From Acidipropionibacterium acidipropionici (lineage in GTDB: Bacteria; Actinomycetota; Actinomycetes; Propionibacteriales; Propionibacteriaceae), in NCBI RefSeq assembly GCF_001441165.1, contig NZ_CP013126.1:3005551-3069550 (forward strand): a DNA stretch of 64,000 nt. Direction: 5' to 3'. Positions 18,268 to 32,529 of the stretch are shown here, one piece after another. The position numbers and the translations under genes are program-made. The first letter of the stretch is position 1. Each line of letters opens with the position of its first letter. The notes under the pieces were generated by a model, which was not told the origin of the DNA, made no database searches, and was given only the letters and a program-made list of their open reading frames with translations.

Positions 18268-19077
18268 ATGACTTTTCCCCCCGCGGAGACGGCCACCTCG
18301 TCACGACGCAGTGACAGAATGGTCGCCCTGCTCGCGATACTGCGAGATCGCGACGAGGTGCAGCTGAGAGAGCTGGCCGACCTGCTCGGCGCCAGCGCCG
18401 CCACGATCCGGCGCGACGTCGCCGCTCTCGCCGATCAGGGACTTCTCATCCGGACCCACGGTGGGGCGCGCAGCGCGGGCGTGGGGGCCGAGCTCCCGGT
18501 CAATCTTCGCGACGGGCGCCATCGCCGCGCCAAGGAGGCGATCGCCCGCGCGGCGGTGAGCGAACTGCCCGTCGGCAAGCACGCGATCGCGCTGACCGGG
18601 GGCACCACGACGGCCGAGGTGCTGCGGGCGCTGCACCACCGGCGCGATCTGACGATCGTCACGAACTCGGTGGGAATCGCCCTGGAGGCCGCCAATCAGG
18701 GCCAGCAGCGGGTACTCATCGCCGGCGGCATCCTTCGCCCGAGTTCGCTGGAACTCGTGGGATCGCTGGCCGAGTCCACCTTCAAGCAGATCAACGTGGG
18801 TACCGCGATCGTCGGTTGCGACGGCCTGTCGGTCGACGGCGGTCTCACGACTCATGACGACGTCGAGGCCGCGACCAATCACACGATGATCGAACGCGCA
18901 CCACGGATCATCGCGGTGGCCGACGGCTCGAAGATCGGGCGGGTCACCCTGGCCCGGCTCGCCGACGTCACCGATATCGATCTGCTCGTCACCGACGACA
19001 CGGCCGATCCGGAGCAGATCGAGGGGATCCGCGCCCGCGGCGTTCAGGTGAAGTTGGTTCAGGCTCCCCAGGAGTGA
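18268..19077 (+). CDS. DeoR/GlpR-family transcriptional regulator
   Basis: A sugar-phosphate-responsive repressor type. The 269-residue protein has an N-terminal winged helix-turn-helix (V-Q-L-R-E-L-A-D-L-L-G-A-S-A-A-T-I-R-R-D-V, about residues 28-50, followed by H-G-G-A-R). A DeoR C-terminal sensor domain follows with L-T-G-G-T-T-T-A-E-V, T-N-S, and the V-G-C-D-G-L-S-V-D-G-G-L-T-T motif. The ATG at 18268 has AAGGGAG seven bases upstream; an in-frame GTG at 18220 would add 16 residues. TATGAT at 18206-18211 may be the -10 box. No sugar gene is adjacent, so the target pathway cannot be told. Confidence 0.88.
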   Translation: MTFPPAETATSSRRSDRMVALLAILRDRDEVQLRELADLLGASAATIRRDVAALADQGLLIRTHGGARSAGVGAELPVNLRDGRHRRAKEAIARAAVSELPVGKHAIALTGGTTTAEVLRALHHRRDLTIVTNSVGIALEAANQGQQRVLIAGGILRPSSLELVGSLAESTFKQINVGTAIVGCDGLSVDGGLTTHDDVEAATNHTMIERAPRIIAVADGSKIGRVTLARLADVTDIDLLVTDDTADPEQIEGIRARGVQVKLVQAPQE

Positions 19078-19099
19078 TCCCGGGGAACCTGCTACGGGT

Positions 19100-19125
19100 C
19101 TGAGGCTGTGTCCCCGCGGCCTCAG
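19100..19125. terminator. Hairpin between converging deoR-type gene and clgR
   Basis: CTGAGGC, a 12-base loop and GCCTCAG form a 7-bp stem. It lies between the plus-strand stop at 19077 and the minus-strand stop at 19122, which it includes. A modest terminator candidate. Confidence 0.4.
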
Positions 19126-19397
19126 GCGGCCACAGTCACTTGACTCTGGGCGCGGGTCTCGGCCTTGAGCAGTTTGTCGCTCACCATCCGCATCAGCTCG
19201 GACTGCGGAAGCTGGAGGGCGGTGCAGATCGCCAGGATCAGCTCGCTCGAGGCCTCCTTCTGGCCCCTCTCCACCTCGGACAGGTAGCCGAGCGAGACCC
19301 GGGCGCCCGATGACACCTCCCGCAGGGTGCGTCCTTGGGCGAATCGCTGCTCGCGAAGTGATTCCCCGAGCATTTCCCGAAGCAGGGCAGCCTTCAT
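19122..19397 (-). CDS. clgR: ClgR-like XRE-family transcriptional activator
   Basis: ClgR activates clpP/clpC protease genes, and some repair genes, in actinobacteria after stress. The 91-residue protein begins M-K-A-A-L-L-R-E and has a Cro/XRE helix-turn-helix: R-T-L-R-E-V-S-S-G-A-R-V-S-L-G-Y-L-S-E-V-E-R-G-Q-K-E-A-S-S-E-L. This segment is almost invariant in ClgR. The ATG has GAGGAG six bases upstream; a frame extended to 19475 adds unconserved residues. It follows pncC, as in other actinobacteria. A ClgR-box-like sequence lies upstream, so it may activate itself. Confidence 0.92.
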   Translation of the reverse strand: MKAALLREMLGESLREQRFAQGRTLREVSSGARVSLGYLSEVERGQKEASSELILAICTALQLPQSELMRMVSDKLLKAETRAQSQVTVAA

Positions 19398-19453
19398 GAT
19401 GTCTCCTCGTTGTCGTTCGGTGGTGACAACACCGGCTCGCCGAGGTTCATTCC

Positions 19454-19464
19454 CGCTGAACGCG
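19454..19464 (-). promoter_or_regulatory. Candidate ClgR-binding site
   Basis: CGCTGAACGCG agrees with the core I recall for corynebacterial ClgR sites (C-G-C-Y-N-A-N-R-G-C-G) at all but one fixed position. It lies about 57-67 bases upstream of the clgR start. Autoregulation is inferred. Confidence 0.45.
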
Positions 19465-19482
19465 AAAAACGTCACATTCTGT

Positions 19483-19962
19483 TCAGAGATCTGTGACGCA
19501 GCTCACACCGGCGGCCAGCAGGGCCGCGACAGTCTGCTCACGGACGGCCTGGCGGTCCCCCTCCAGGTGGAGTTCGACCGGCACGAGGCGCTGCTGCGTC
19601 CAGGCGCAGACGAAGACGGTTCCGACCGCCGCGCCGTCCTGGGGGTCGGGCCCGGCCACCCCCGTGCAGGACAGCCCCAGCTGCGCGCCACAGGCCCTCG
19701 CACAGCCGCGGGCCATCGCCAGGGCGGTCTCGGCGTTGATGACGCCGTGCTCGGCGATCCAGGCGGCGTCCACCCCCGCCAGGGAGGTCTTAAGATCCGA
19801 GGCGTAGGTGATGAGCCCGCCGCGATAGACCGCCGACGCCCCGGGCACCCCGGTGATGGTGGCACCGACCAGTCCCCCGGTCAACGACTCGCAGGTGGCC
19901 ACCGTGACCCGGCGACCGACCAGTGCGCCCACCAGCCGCGCGGCGACCGGGTCAGGACTCAT
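19483..19962 (-). CDS. pncC: Nicotinamide-nucleotide amidohydrolase (CinA C-terminal domain type)
   Basis: Hydrolyses NMN to nicotinate mononucleotide, recycling pyridine nucleotide. The 159-residue protein consists only of the CinA C-terminal domain: A-T-C-E-S-L-T-G-G-L-V-G-A near residue 23, the S-A-V-Y-R-G-G-L-I-T-Y-A segment, G-V-I-N-A-E-T-A, and the S-C-T-G-V-A-G-P loop. The ATG at 19962 overlaps the end of pgsA by 11 bases, so the two are coupled. The order rimO-pgsA-cinA-clgR is common in actinobacteria. Confidence 0.92.
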   Translation of the reverse strand: MSPDPVAARLVGALVGRRVTVATCESLTGGLVGATITGVPGASAVYRGGLITYASDLKTSLAGVDAAWIAEHGVINAETALAMARGCARACGAQLGLSCTGVAGPDPQDGAAVGTVFVCAWTQQRLVPVELHLEGDRQAVREQTVAALLAAGVSCVTDL

Positions 19963-20551
19963 CGGAGGGCTCCTCCGACGCCTTCGACAGGGCATCACGG
20001 CGGATCCGGACGGCGTCGACGATGTACATGACGCCGGTGACCACGGTGAGCCCGAAGGCGACGATCATCACCGCCCAGGAGATGACGTCGACCACCACGG
20101 GGGTGCGCCACAGGCCGATGCAGAACAGGGTGATGGCCAGCGACTGGGTGGCGGTCTTGAGCTTGCCGCCCTTGTTGGCGGCCATCACCTCGTACTTGAG
20201 CATGAAGACCCGCATCACGGTGATGCCCCATTCCCGGGCCAGGATGAGGATGGTCATCCACCAGGGCAGCTCGCCGACGATCGACAGCCCGATGAAGGCC
20301 ATCCCGGTGATCGCCTTGTCGGCCACCGAGTCCCAGATCTTGCCGAAATCGGTGACGAGGTCGTACTTGCGGGCGATCTTGCCGTCGACGAAGTCGGTGA
20401 GAATGGCCACCACGAACACCACGGTGGTCCAGGTGCGCCAGGTGCCGTCGTGGGCGTGGGCCAGCAGCATCCACCCGAAGACCGGCACCGCGACCAGCCG
20501 TAGCACTGTGAGCGCATTCGGCACATTGAAATTGCTCGGACGCTCACTCAT
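19952..20551 (-). CDS. pgsA: CDP-diacylglycerol-glycerol-3-phosphate 3-phosphatidyltransferase
   Basis: Makes phosphatidylglycerol phosphate, the first committed step to phosphatidylglycerol and cardiolipin, in the membrane. The 199-residue protein has the CDP-alcohol transferase motif at about residues 53-78: D-F-V-D-G-K-I-A-R-K-Y-D-L-V-T-D-F-G-K, then W-D-S-V-A-D-K. This gives the D-G-x2-A-R-x8-G-x3-D-x3-D pattern. Several hydrophobic segments surround it (L-V-A-V-P-V-F-G-W-M-L-L; V-V-V-D-V-I-S-W-A-V-M-I-V). It follows rimO after 71 bases and overlaps pncC. Confidence 0.93.
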   Translation of the reverse strand: MSERPSNFNVPNALTVLRLVAVPVFGWMLLAHAHDGTWRTWTTVVFVVAILTDFVDGKIARKYDLVTDFGKIWDSVADKAITGMAFIGLSIVGELPWWMTILILAREWGITVMRVFMLKYEVMAANKGGKLKTATQSLAITLFCIGLWRTPVVVDVISWAVMIVAFGLTVVTGVMYIVDAVRIRRDALSKASEEPSDES

Positions 20552-20622
20552 CCTGCGGCTCCCCTGACGATTGCTGATCTACGGCGATGGTCTGTCCAGT
20601 ATCCCGCCAGGCAACCGATCCG

Positions 20623-22062
20623 TCACACGGACTCCCCGATGAGGTCGGCCCCGTCGGATCCGATGAACCTGGCGCGGACCATGTCGCCCACCTGTGCCCC
20701 GGCCGGTTCGGGCAGTGTGACGGTGCCGTCCACCTCGGGCCCCTGATGAGGTGCGCGTCCGATCGCCCCGTCGTCACCGACCTCCTCGATGAGCACGGGT
20801 GCGCACTCGCCGAGCCGGTCCTCGGCCCGCTGGGCCACCGTCTCGTCGACGATGTCGGCCAGACGGTCGCGGCGCTCGGCGATGACGTCGTCGTCCAGGT
20901 GCTCGTCGAGCCGGGCTCCCTCGGTGCCCTCCTCGTCGGAGTAGGCGAAGATCCCGGCCACATCCAGGCGGGCCGACGAGAGGAAGTCGACCAGGACGTC
21001 GACGTCGGCCTCGGTCTCCCCGGGGAAGCCGGTGATGAAGTTGGAGCGGAATCCCGCCTCGGGGCACCGGGCACGGATGCCCTCGATGATTCCCAGGAAG
21101 GACTCGGCGTCGCCGAAGCGGCGCATCCGACGCAGCAGCGGGCCCGACGCGTGCTGGAAGGACAGGTCGAAGTAGGGCACGACCTTCTCGGTACCCAGCA
21201 TGGCGTCGATCAGTGAGGGCCTCAGCTCCGCGGGCTGGAGATAGGAGATCCTGATCCATTCCAGACCGTCGACGCGGTCGAGCTCGCGCACCAGCTTCTC
21301 CATGTGTCGCAGATCCCCCAGGTCCTTGCCGTACGAGCTGGAGTTCTCCGAGACGAGGAAGGCCTCCCTCACGCCGTGATCGACCAGCCAGCGGGCCTCC
21401 TCGACGATCTCGGCGACGGGCCGGGACAGGTAGGAGCCGCGGAAGCTCGGGATCGCGCAGAAGGCGCACCGTCGGTCGCAGCCCGAAGCGATCTTCAGCG
21501 GTGCGCTGGGCCCGGTCCCCAGGCGTCTCCGGGTGGCGGCGCGGGGCCCGGAGCTCGGCGTCACGGAGGCGGGCAGGTCGGGTGCGGTGTGGATACCGGG
21601 CACCGAGACCCCGGCCGCGGCGTCGGCCCGGGCGGCCGGTGAGAGGGGCAGCAGCCTGCGCCGGTCGTGGGGGACGTGGGCCTCCACCGATCCTCCGGCA
21701 AGAATCGTCTGAAGGCGCCCGGAGATGTCCTGGTAGTCGTCGAAGCCGAGCACGGCGTCGGCCTCCGGGAGGGCCTCGGCGAGCTCCGCACCGTAGCGCT
21801 CGGCCATGCAGCCCACCGCCACCACCGACTTCGTGGTGCCGCCGGCCTTCAGGTCGGCGGCCTCCAGGAGGGTGTCGACCGAGTCCTTCTTGGCCTGCTC
21901 GATGAATCCGCAGGTGTTCACCATCACCGTCTCAGCGTGCTCCGGGTCGTCGACCAGTCGGAATCCGCCGGCCTCCAGCCGGGCGGCCAGTTCCTCGGCG
22001 TCGACGTCGTTGCGGGCACAGCCCATCGACACCAGGTGCACGGTCATGAGGTGGTCGGTCAT
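20623..22062 (-). CDS. rimO: Ribosomal protein S12 methylthiotransferase
   Basis: A radical-SAM methylthiotransferase that modifies an aspartate of ribosomal protein S12. The 479-residue protein has the MTTase N-domain ([28 protein letters not shown]), the radical-SAM loop [10 protein letters not shown], and R-G-S-Y-L-S-R. The C-terminal TRAM part includes [16 protein letters not shown] and the neighbour pgsA separate it from MiaB. The start ATG has AGGAG close upstream. A second in-frame ATG, six codons later ([10 protein letters not shown]), is also possible. Confidence 0.95.
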   Translation of the reverse strand: MTDHLMTVHLVSMGCARNDVDAEELAARLEAGGFRLVDDPEHAETVMVNTCGFIEQAKKDSVDTLLEAADLKAGGTTKSVVAVGCMAERYGAELAEALPEADAVLGFDDYQDISGRLQTILAGGSVEAHVPHDRRRLLPLSPAARADAAAGVSVPGIHTAPDLPASVTPSSGPRAATRRRLGTGPSAPLKIASGCDRRCAFCAIPSFRGSYLSRPVAEIVEEARWLVDHGVREAFLVSENSSSYGKDLGDLRHMEKLVRELDRVDGLEWIRISYLQPAELRPSLIDAMLGTEKVVPYFDLSFQHASGPLLRRMRRFGDAESFLGIIEGIRARCPEAGFRSNFITGFPGETEADVDVLVDFLSSARLDVAGIFAYSDEEGTEGARLDEHLDDDVIAERRDRLADIVDETVAQRAEDRLGECAPVLIEEVGDDGAIGRAPHQGPEVDGTVTLPEPAGAQVGDMVRARFIGSDGADLIGESV

Positions 22063-22094
22063 GGATCTCCTGTCGGTCGGCGACCGGGCAAGTC

Positions 22095-22100
22095 TACGGT
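22095..22100 (+). promoter_or_regulatory. Probable leaderless -10 box
   Basis: TACGGT ends six bases before the ATG at 22107, with no ribosome site between. This is the same arrangement as at 13564, 40923 and 60056. Confidence 0.5.
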
Positions 22101-22106
22101 GGGGCC

Positions 22107-22892
22107 ATGGTTGATGTTTTCAGGAAGTCGGACCACCGGCCCGGTCGCATCGCCTACGAGGTCGCGGGACTGGCCTGGCTGGCCGATGTGCCCGACGATG
22201 CGGCGCCGGTCGTCGAGGTCGCCGCGCACGGCAAGGACTGGCTCGAGGAGCCCCGGCTCCCCCAGGGCCGGGCGAGCGCCGCGGCGGCCGAGGAGTTCGG
22301 ACGCAGGCTGGCGCACACCCATGCCGCCGGGGCGAGCCATCTGGGCGCTCCACCGCCCGGTGACTTCGGACAGGGCTGGATGGGGATGGCGAGACTCCCG
22401 CTGCCGGAGGTCCCCGAGCGGTCGACGACGTCGTGGGGCGACTTCTACGCCCGGTTCCGGCTGGCGCCGTATCTGGATGCCCCGGCCTTCGACGCGTCCG
22501 ACCGCGCGATACTGGGACGACTGAGCAAGAAGCTCTCGTCGGGCGTCTACGACCACGCCCAGCCCCGGCTGGTCCGCGAGTCCGGACACCCGGCGGCGCG
22601 CACCCACGGGGACATGTGGAGCGGCAACGTCTTCTGGACCCCGGACGGCGCGGTGCTCATCGACCCGGCGGCCCAGGGCGGGCACGCCGAGGAGGATCTG
22701 GCGGCCCTGGCGGTCTTCGGCGCCCCGCACATCGAGCGCATCTGGGCGGCCTATGACGAGGAGTCCCCGCTGGCCGACGGCTGGCGCGACCGCATCGAGC
22801 TGCATCAGCTCCACATGCTCATGGTCCACTGCCAGCTCTTCGGGCGAAGCTACGTCCCCGAGACCATCGCCATCGCCAGGCGTTGGGCCTGA
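22107..22892 (+). CDS. Fructosamine/ketosamine-3-kinase family protein
   Basis: Members phosphorylate sugar-modified amines so that the adduct falls off, a protein-repair step. The 261-residue protein has the aminoglycoside-kinase-like active site T-H-G-D-M-W-S-G-N near residue 168 (the family usually has H-G-D-L-W-S-G-N), followed by [17 protein letters not shown], the metal-binding D-P and typical E-D-L. The N-terminal half has [19 protein letters not shown]. It is divergent from rimO. The true substrate is not shown by sequence. Confidence 0.88.
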   Translation: MVDVFRKSDHRPGRIAYEVAGLAWLADVPDDAAPVVEVAAHGKDWLEEPRLPQGRASAAAAEEFGRRLAHTHAAGASHLGAPPPGDFGQGWMGMARLPLPEVPERSTTSWGDFYARFRLAPYLDAPAFDASDRAILGRLSKKLSSGVYDHAQPRLVRESGHPAARTHGDMWSGNVFWTPDGAVLIDPAAQGGHAEEDLAALAVFGAPHIERIWAAYDEESPLADGWRDRIELHQLHMLMVHCQLFGRSYVPETIAIARRWA

Positions 22893-22896
22893 TCCG

Positions 22897-23556
22897 ATGT
22901 CCCCGTTGCACGGTCCCGGCGACCGGCGCTGGTTGCGGCGAGCCCTGTGGTGGACCGGGCTGGTGATCATCGTGGGACCGATCCTTGTGGGCTGGTCGAT
23001 GCTCGAGGCACCGACGGGCACCGCCCATGCTCCGCTGCATCTCGGCACGATCGTCCTCGGGCAGGCGCAGGCGTGGTGCCTTGTCATGGTGGCGGGGATC
23101 GGGTGCTGGACCGCCTGTCTCGTGCTGCTGGCCCGTCACGGTCGTCTGCGCCGAAGCCGTCGCGGGCTGCTCATCGCCGTCCCCCGCACTGTCGTCTCGG
23201 TGATCTGCACGCTGACCGTCGGCATCTGCGTCCCGGCTGTGTGGCTGTTCTCCGACACCTATCACGTGCTGTCTCCGGCCGGGCCGGGTGGCTGCCGGAT
23301 CGTCTCCGCGCATGACAATGTGGCCATGGTCGGCGACTACAACAGGATCTGGATACTCCGGAGCAGTCGGCCGCTCCTTCAACCGACCGGCCTGTCCTAT
23401 GACTTCGACTCCGGCCCGGGTATCGACCCGGTGCAGGAGGGCACCTTTCACCTCGCTTGGGCAGGGCGCACCGGCTCACTGAGCATGTGGGAACCGCCCC
23501 AGTACCAGCGGGAGGATCAGCCGAGTACACCGTCCGTCGTGTCCTGTGACCGGTAG
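22897..23556 (+). CDS. Membrane protein of unknown function
   Basis: A 219-residue protein with three predicted membrane segments: A-L-W-W-T-G-L-V-I-I-V-G-P-I-L-V-G-W (about 16-34), W-C-L-V-M-V-A-G-I-G-C-W-T-A-C-L-V-L-L (about 58-77), and V-V-S-V-I-C-T-L-T-V-G-I-C-V-P-A-V-W-L-F (about 96-116). A soluble C-terminal half of about 100 residues follows. No family is recognised. The ATG is four bases after the previous stop, so it is probably co-transcribed with the kinase-like gene. Confidence 0.6.
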   Translation: MSPLHGPGDRRWLRRALWWTGLVIIVGPILVGWSMLEAPTGTAHAPLHLGTIVLGQAQAWCLVMVAGIGCWTACLVLLARHGRLRRSRRGLLIAVPRTVVSVICTLTVGICVPAVWLFSDTYHVLSPAGPGGCRIVSAHDNVAMVGDYNRIWILRSSRPLLQPTGLSYDFDSGPGIDPVQEGTFHLAWAGRTGSLSMWEPPQYQREDQPSTPSVVSCDR

Positions 23557-23649
23557 TGAACCGTCACCGGCATCAGCCGGACCGACCAACCGGCGGGTGG
23601 TCGGCAGCCATGGCGATGACCAGGGCGGCGAAGCCCATCTTGTTCCGGA

Positions 23650-23655
23650 TAGCCT
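23650..23655 (+). promoter_or_regulatory. Probable leaderless -10 box of the HIT gene
   Basis: TAGCCT ends six bases before the ATG at 23662. No ribosome site is seen in between. Confidence 0.45.
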
Positions 23656-23661
23656 GCCGCC

Positions 23662-24102
23662 ATGGCGAGCGTGTTCACGAAGATCATCCGGCATGAGATT
23701 CCAGCGCGGATCATATGGGAGGACGATGTCACCGTCGCATTTCTGGACGCCCACCCGCAGGCCCACGGGCACACCTTGGTGGTTCCGCGCGAGGAGATCG
23801 ACGAATGGACCGACATGCCCACCGACCTGTCAGCGCATCTCTTCCGGGTCGTGAGCAGCGTCGGCAAGGCTCAGCGGGACGTCTTCGACTGTGCACGAGT
23901 CGGCGTCGTCATTCAGGGATACGGCGTGCCCCACGCGCATGTGCATGTGTTCCCCACCAGGAGCCCCGCGGACTTCGATGACTCGCTGGCGATGACTACA
24001 CCGGACCCCGGACAGATGGACGCGGCGGCGCAGAGGCTGCGTGCTGAGCTCACCGGGATCGCGTCGTTCACAGATCCAGGGCACGACGTCCCTCTTCGGT
24101 GA
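23662..24102 (+). CDS. HIT-family nucleotide hydrolase/transferase
   Basis: HIT proteins hydrolyse nucleotide phosphoramidates or dinucleoside polyphosphates. The 146-residue protein starts A-S-V-F-T-K-I-I-R-H-E-I-P-A-R-I-I-W-E-D-D and carries the histidine triad H-A-H-V-H-V-F-P near residue 90, preceded by G-Y-G-V-P. The Q-A-H-G-H-T-L-V-V-P-R strand is also typical. It is a stand-alone gene. Its last 35 bases overlap the end of the opposite-strand gene at 24068. Confidence 0.93.
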   Translation: MASVFTKIIRHEIPARIIWEDDVTVAFLDAHPQAHGHTLVVPREEIDEWTDMPTDLSAHLFRVVSSVGKAQRDVFDCARVGVVIQGYGVPHAHVHVFPTRSPADFDDSLAMTTPDPGQMDAAAQRLRAELTGIASFTDPGHDVPLR

Positions 24103-24412
24103 GCCGGCCCTGGGAATCCAGCTCCCGGGCGATCCCCAGGTTGCGCTGCGAGGCAGTGCCCCGGGAGCGCCTGGGCGTGAACTTCTGGAGGTAGGAGTCG
24201 TCGTCACATCCATGTCTCGTGCTCTCGCTCCATCCGTGGGCGATCCCCTCGACGAGCAGGTCGCGGAAGGTGATCGAGGGCACTGACGACGACGCCCTGC
24301 GCAGCCTCACCCACACGCCGGGATGGGCTGTTCCGGCGGTCGTCAACCAGTTCCGCAGCTCCTCGACGTCGCTGAACTCGACGACCTCGAGTCCCTCGTG
24401 CTCATCACTCAT
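24068..24412 (-). CDS. YdeI/OmpD-associated-like protein, short
   Basis: The 114-residue protein has the N-terminal pattern of the YdeI family: E-F-S-D-V-E-E-L-R-N-W-L near residue 12, G-V-W-V-R-L, F-R-D-L-L-V-E-G-I-A-H-G-W-S-E-S (family: D-A-L-C-F-G-W-I-D-S), and Y-L-Q-K-F-T-P-R-R followed by S-Q-R-N. Family members are usually near 190 residues, so the C-terminal part seems missing. The gene ends inside the HIT gene on the other strand. Either a naturally short member or a 3'-truncated remnant. Cellular role unknown. Confidence 0.6.
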   Translation of the reverse strand: MSDEHEGLEVVEFSDVEELRNWLTTAGTAHPGVWVRLRRASSSVPSITFRDLLVEGIAHGWSESTRHGCDDDSYLQKFTPRRSRGTASQRNLGIARELDSQGRLTEEGRRALDL

Positions 24413-24503
24413 GCGGGTCAGTACACCCGTCCGACGTGTCAGCCGACGTAGAATCCACCTATCAGGTTTCCCCGGAAACAGTTTCCCGCCACGCGCCCGG
24501 CCC

Positions 24504-24998
24504 TCACTCGTCCGCGGGCGGCCACGACTGCACGAGGGCCGACAGTGCCTTGATGGTGGCCCGGATGCCGGAGGTGGTGCGCTCGAGGTCGGCGCCGGTG
24601 AGCAGGGACTCCTCGCCCAGCCATTCGGCGGAGCGCAGCTGCGCTCGTGCGTCCCGGTACCGGCTCCAGATCCTCCCGATCTCGGTGGGATCGTTGTGGA
24701 CGACGTCTCTGAACCGCCGGAACGGCCCGCGTCCCTCCAGTGCGCGCAGGAGCTTCTCGCGCAACCGATCCACGGAGACCAGCTCGGCGAAGTCCTCCAT
24801 CTCGAGGTAGGCGACCCTGCTCGGGGTGCCGGGGATCTCCAGCCAGTCGTCAGGTATCTCCTCAAGCACCTCGCCGTCGTCTCCGAGGACCTCCCCGTAC
24901 GCACCGAAGTACACCCCGCCGGATGCCGGATTCAGATACGCCTCCATCTGGGAGTCGTCCATCGCCGTGGCGATCATGTCAAGATCGAAGTCGGGCAT
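24504..24998 (-). CDS. UPF0158 family protein
   Basis: A 164-residue acidic protein with the UPF0158 pattern: D-L-D-M-I-A-T-A-M-D-D near the start, a tyrosine-rich P-A-S-G-G-V-Y-F-G-A-Y region, and L-R-A-L-E-G-R-G-P-F-R-R-F-R-D-V-V followed by W-S-R-Y-R-D-A-R near residue 90. No enzymatic motif is seen and the function is unknown. It begins 23 bases after the pyrE stop on the same strand, so it may be the last gene of the pyrimidine operon. Confidence 0.75.
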   Translation of the reverse strand: MPDFDLDMIATAMDDSQMEAYLNPASGGVYFGAYGEVLGDDGEVLEEIPDDWLEIPGTPSRVAYLEMEDFAELVSVDRLREKLLRALEGRGPFRRFRDVVHNDPTEIGRIWSRYRDARAQLRSAEWLGEESLLTGADLERTTSGIRATIKALSALVQSWPPADE

Positions 24999-25021
24999 AC
25001 CCCCAGCATGTCACCGACGCG

Positions 25022-25672
25022 TCAATGGGCGTCGGACCAGGCCTGCGGGTCGGCCGACCAGGTGGCCAGTGCGGCCCGCTGGTCCGCACTGATACGCCCC
25101 GACACGGCGGCCACCTCGATGAGCGTCGGGTAGTTCGACAGGGTGTACAGCGGCAGCCCGGCCTCCTCGAAGGCCCGGCGGCCCTTCTCCAGCTCGTAGG
25201 AGAAGATCGCCAGGACGCCGAGCACCCGGCCGCCCTCCCGCTGCACGGCCGCCGCGGCGTCGAGCACGGACCCGCCGGTGGAGATGAGATCCTCGACCAT
25301 CACCACCGAGGCCCCCTCGGCCAGGCGTCCCTCGATCTGGTTGCCCTTGCCGTGATCCTTGGGCTTGGAACGCACGTAGACCATGGGCTTCGACAGCCGG
25401 TCGGCGGCCAGGGCGGCGTGGGCGATGCCGGCCGTCGCGGTGCCCGCGACCACCTGGACGTCGGGAAAGTTCTCATCCACCAGGGTAGCCAGCCCCGACG
25501 CGATGAGAGACCGGGTGTCCGGGTCCGACAGGGTGACGCGGTTGTCGCAGTAGATTGGCGAGTGGAGGCCCGACGCCCAGGTGAACGGGTCGTCGGGCTT
25601 CAGGGAGACTGCGCCGACGTTCAGCAGTCCTTCGGCGACCTGTCGGGCCAGGGTGGGGTTCGAGATGGTCAT
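25022..25672 (-). CDS. pyrE: Orotate phosphoribosyltransferase
   Basis: Joins orotate and PRPP to make OMP, the fifth step of pyrimidine synthesis. The 216-residue protein has the PRPP loop [12 protein letters not shown] near residue 124 and the catalytic K-P-K-D-H-G-K-G-N loop near residue 100. The [16 protein letters not shown] segment is diagnostic for PyrE. It starts eight bases after the pyrF stop and is the last biosynthetic gene of the pyr operon. Confidence 0.96.
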   Translation of the reverse strand: MTISNPTLARQVAEGLLNVGAVSLKPDDPFTWASGLHSPIYCDNRVTLSDPDTRSLIASGLATLVDENFPDVQVVAGTATAGIAHAALAADRLSKPMVYVRSKPKDHGKGNQIEGRLAEGASVVMVEDLISTGGSVLDAAAAVQREGGRVLGVLAIFSYELEKGRRAFEEAGLPLYTLSNYPTLIEVAAVSGRISADQRAALATWSADPQAWSDAH

Positions 25673-25680
25673 ACTTCTCC

Positions 25681-26391
25681 TCAGTTGCTGCGGCCGGTGT
25701 TCCAGGCCGCCTTGATGGCGTGGTACGCGGCGACGGGGTCCTCGGCACGGGTGATGGGGCGGCCGACGACGATGGCGCTGGATCCCAGTCCGGCGGCGTT
25801 CTCCGGGGTGGCGACCCGCGACTGGTCGCCGACAGCCGATCCGGCGGGGCGGATGCCGGGGGTGACGCGCAGGAATCCGTCTCCGGTGGCCTCCGCGATC
25901 CGGCCGGCCTCCTGGGCGGAGCAGACCACCCCGGCCAGCCCGGCCTGCTGGGCCAGTTCGGCGTAGTGGACGACGGACTCGGCCAGCGGGACGTCGATGA
26001 GCTGCTCGGTGTGCATGGCCTGCTCGGAGGTGGAGGTGAGCTGGGTGATGGCCACCACGGCGGGATCGTTGGCGGCGCCTGACAGGCCCTCCAGCGCGGC
26101 CTCCATCATGGCCCGCCCTCCGGCGGCGTGGACGGTGAGAAGGTCGGCGCCGAGCCCGGCGAGGCTGGCGGCGGCCCGCTTGACGGTGTTGGGGATGTCG
26201 TGGAGTTTGAGGTCGCAGAAGACGTCGTGGCCGGCCTCCTTGAGCCGGGTGACGGTGCTCGGTCCGGAGGCGTAGAACAGCTCCATCCCGACCTTGAGGA
26301 AGAGCGGCTCGTCGCCGAAGCGGGCGACCAGTGCCAGGGCCTCGTCGGCGCTGGGCACGTCGAGGGCGATGATCGGGCGGGAGGTGTCCAT
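25681..26391 (-). CDS. pyrF: Orotidine 5'-phosphate decarboxylase
   Basis: Converts OMP to UMP, the last step of the pathway. The 236-residue protein has the catalytic [11 protein letters not shown] motif near residue 60, with a preceding [10 protein letters not shown] strand and a P-G-I-R-P loop near the C-terminus. This is the short, Bacillus-type enzyme, unlike the longer mycobacterial and streptomycete form. It starts nine bases after the pyrD stop. Confidence 0.96.
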   Translation of the reverse strand: MDTSRPIIALDVPSADEALALVARFGDEPLFLKVGMELFYASGPSTVTRLKEAGHDVFCDLKLHDIPNTVKRAAASLAGLGADLLTVHAAGGRAMMEAALEGLSGAANDPAVVAITQLTSTSEQAMHTEQLIDVPLAESVVHYAELAQQAGLAGVVCSAQEAGRIAEATGDGFLRVTPGIRPAGSAVGDQSRVATPENAAGLGSSAIVVGRPITRAEDPVAAYHAIKAAWNTGRSN

Positions 26392-26400
26392 GGGTTCTCC

Positions 26401-31362
<4,962 letters not shown>

Positions 31363-31363
<1 letters not shown>

Positions 31364-32529
31364 CAGTTTTTCCCTTCGGTGGCGGGCATGAGTGAACGGA
31401 GCACGGCTCCACGTTGCAGGACGGGCACCGACATGTCCCGGGGCACCGGATTGGCGGCGCGGTGGGCGTCCATGAGGCCGATGAAGTCATCGAAGATGTG
31501 CTCGGCGTCGTGGGGGCCGGCGGCCGCGTCGGGGTGGTACTGCACCGAGATGGCGGGCAGCCGGGTGTGACGGATCCCCTCGACGGTGCCGTCGTTGAGC
31601 TCGATCTGGGTGACCTCCAGCTCGGTGCCGGGGATCGACTCGGGGTCGACGGCGAATCCGTGGTTCTGGCTGGTGAAGTCGATCCGTCCGGTGCGCAGGT
31701 CCTTCACGGGATGGTTGAAGCCGCGGTGGCCGAAGGGCAGCTTGAAGGTGTCGGCCCCGTTGGCCAGGCAGAGCAGCTGGTGGCCCAGGCAGATCCCGAA
31801 GATCGGGTAGTCCTCCTGGAGGTCTCGGATCACCTGCTTGACGCCGCCCAGGCTCTTGGGATCCCCGGGGCCGTTGGACAGCATGATGCCGTCGGGGGCC
31901 AGGGCGCGCACCCGGTCGGCGCTGATGTCGTGGGGCACCACGGTGACGGCGCAGCCGCGCTTGGCGAGCTCGCGCAGGATCGAGTGCTTGAGCCCGAAGT
32001 CGAAGAGCACCACCGAGTGGCCGCCCAGCGGGCTGGGGTAGGCGGTGCGGGTGGAGACCTGGGCCACCTGGTCGGTGGGCAGGTCGGCTGCCCGCAGGGA
32101 CTCCAGTTCGGTCTCCAGGTCGGCGTCGGGGCCCAGGAAGACGCCCTTCATGACCCCCTCGGTGCGCAGCCGGCGCACCAGGGAGCGGGTGTCGATGCCG
32201 GCCAGCCCGGGGATGTCGTGGACCTTGAGGAACTCGTCCAGGCTCACCCTGTTGCGCCAGTTGGAGGCCAGCCTGGGGTACTCGCGGCAGATCACCCCGG
32301 CGGTGGTCGGGAAGAGGGACTCCATGTCGTCGCGGTTGATCCCGGTGTTGCCGATCAGCGGGTAGGAGAAGGTGACGATCTGCCCGTTGTAGGACTGGTC
32401 GGTCAGGGTCTCCTGGTAGCCGGTCATCCCGGTGGTGAAGACCACCTCGGCGCGGACCTGGCGGTCGGCCCCGAAGGCCTCCCCGGTGTAGCTGGTCCCG
32501 TCGGCGAGCAGCAGTGTGCGGGTCGTCAT
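31363..32529 (-). CDS. carA: Carbamoyl-phosphate synthase small (glutaminase) subunit
   Basis: Hydrolyses glutamine and passes ammonia to CarB. The 388-residue protein has the CarA N-domain ([27 protein letters not shown]) and a class I glutaminase domain with L-S-N-G-P-G-D-P, the nucleophile in G-I-C-L-G-H-Q, and [10 protein letters not shown]. The start overlaps the pyrC stop as ATGA. Confidence 0.97.
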
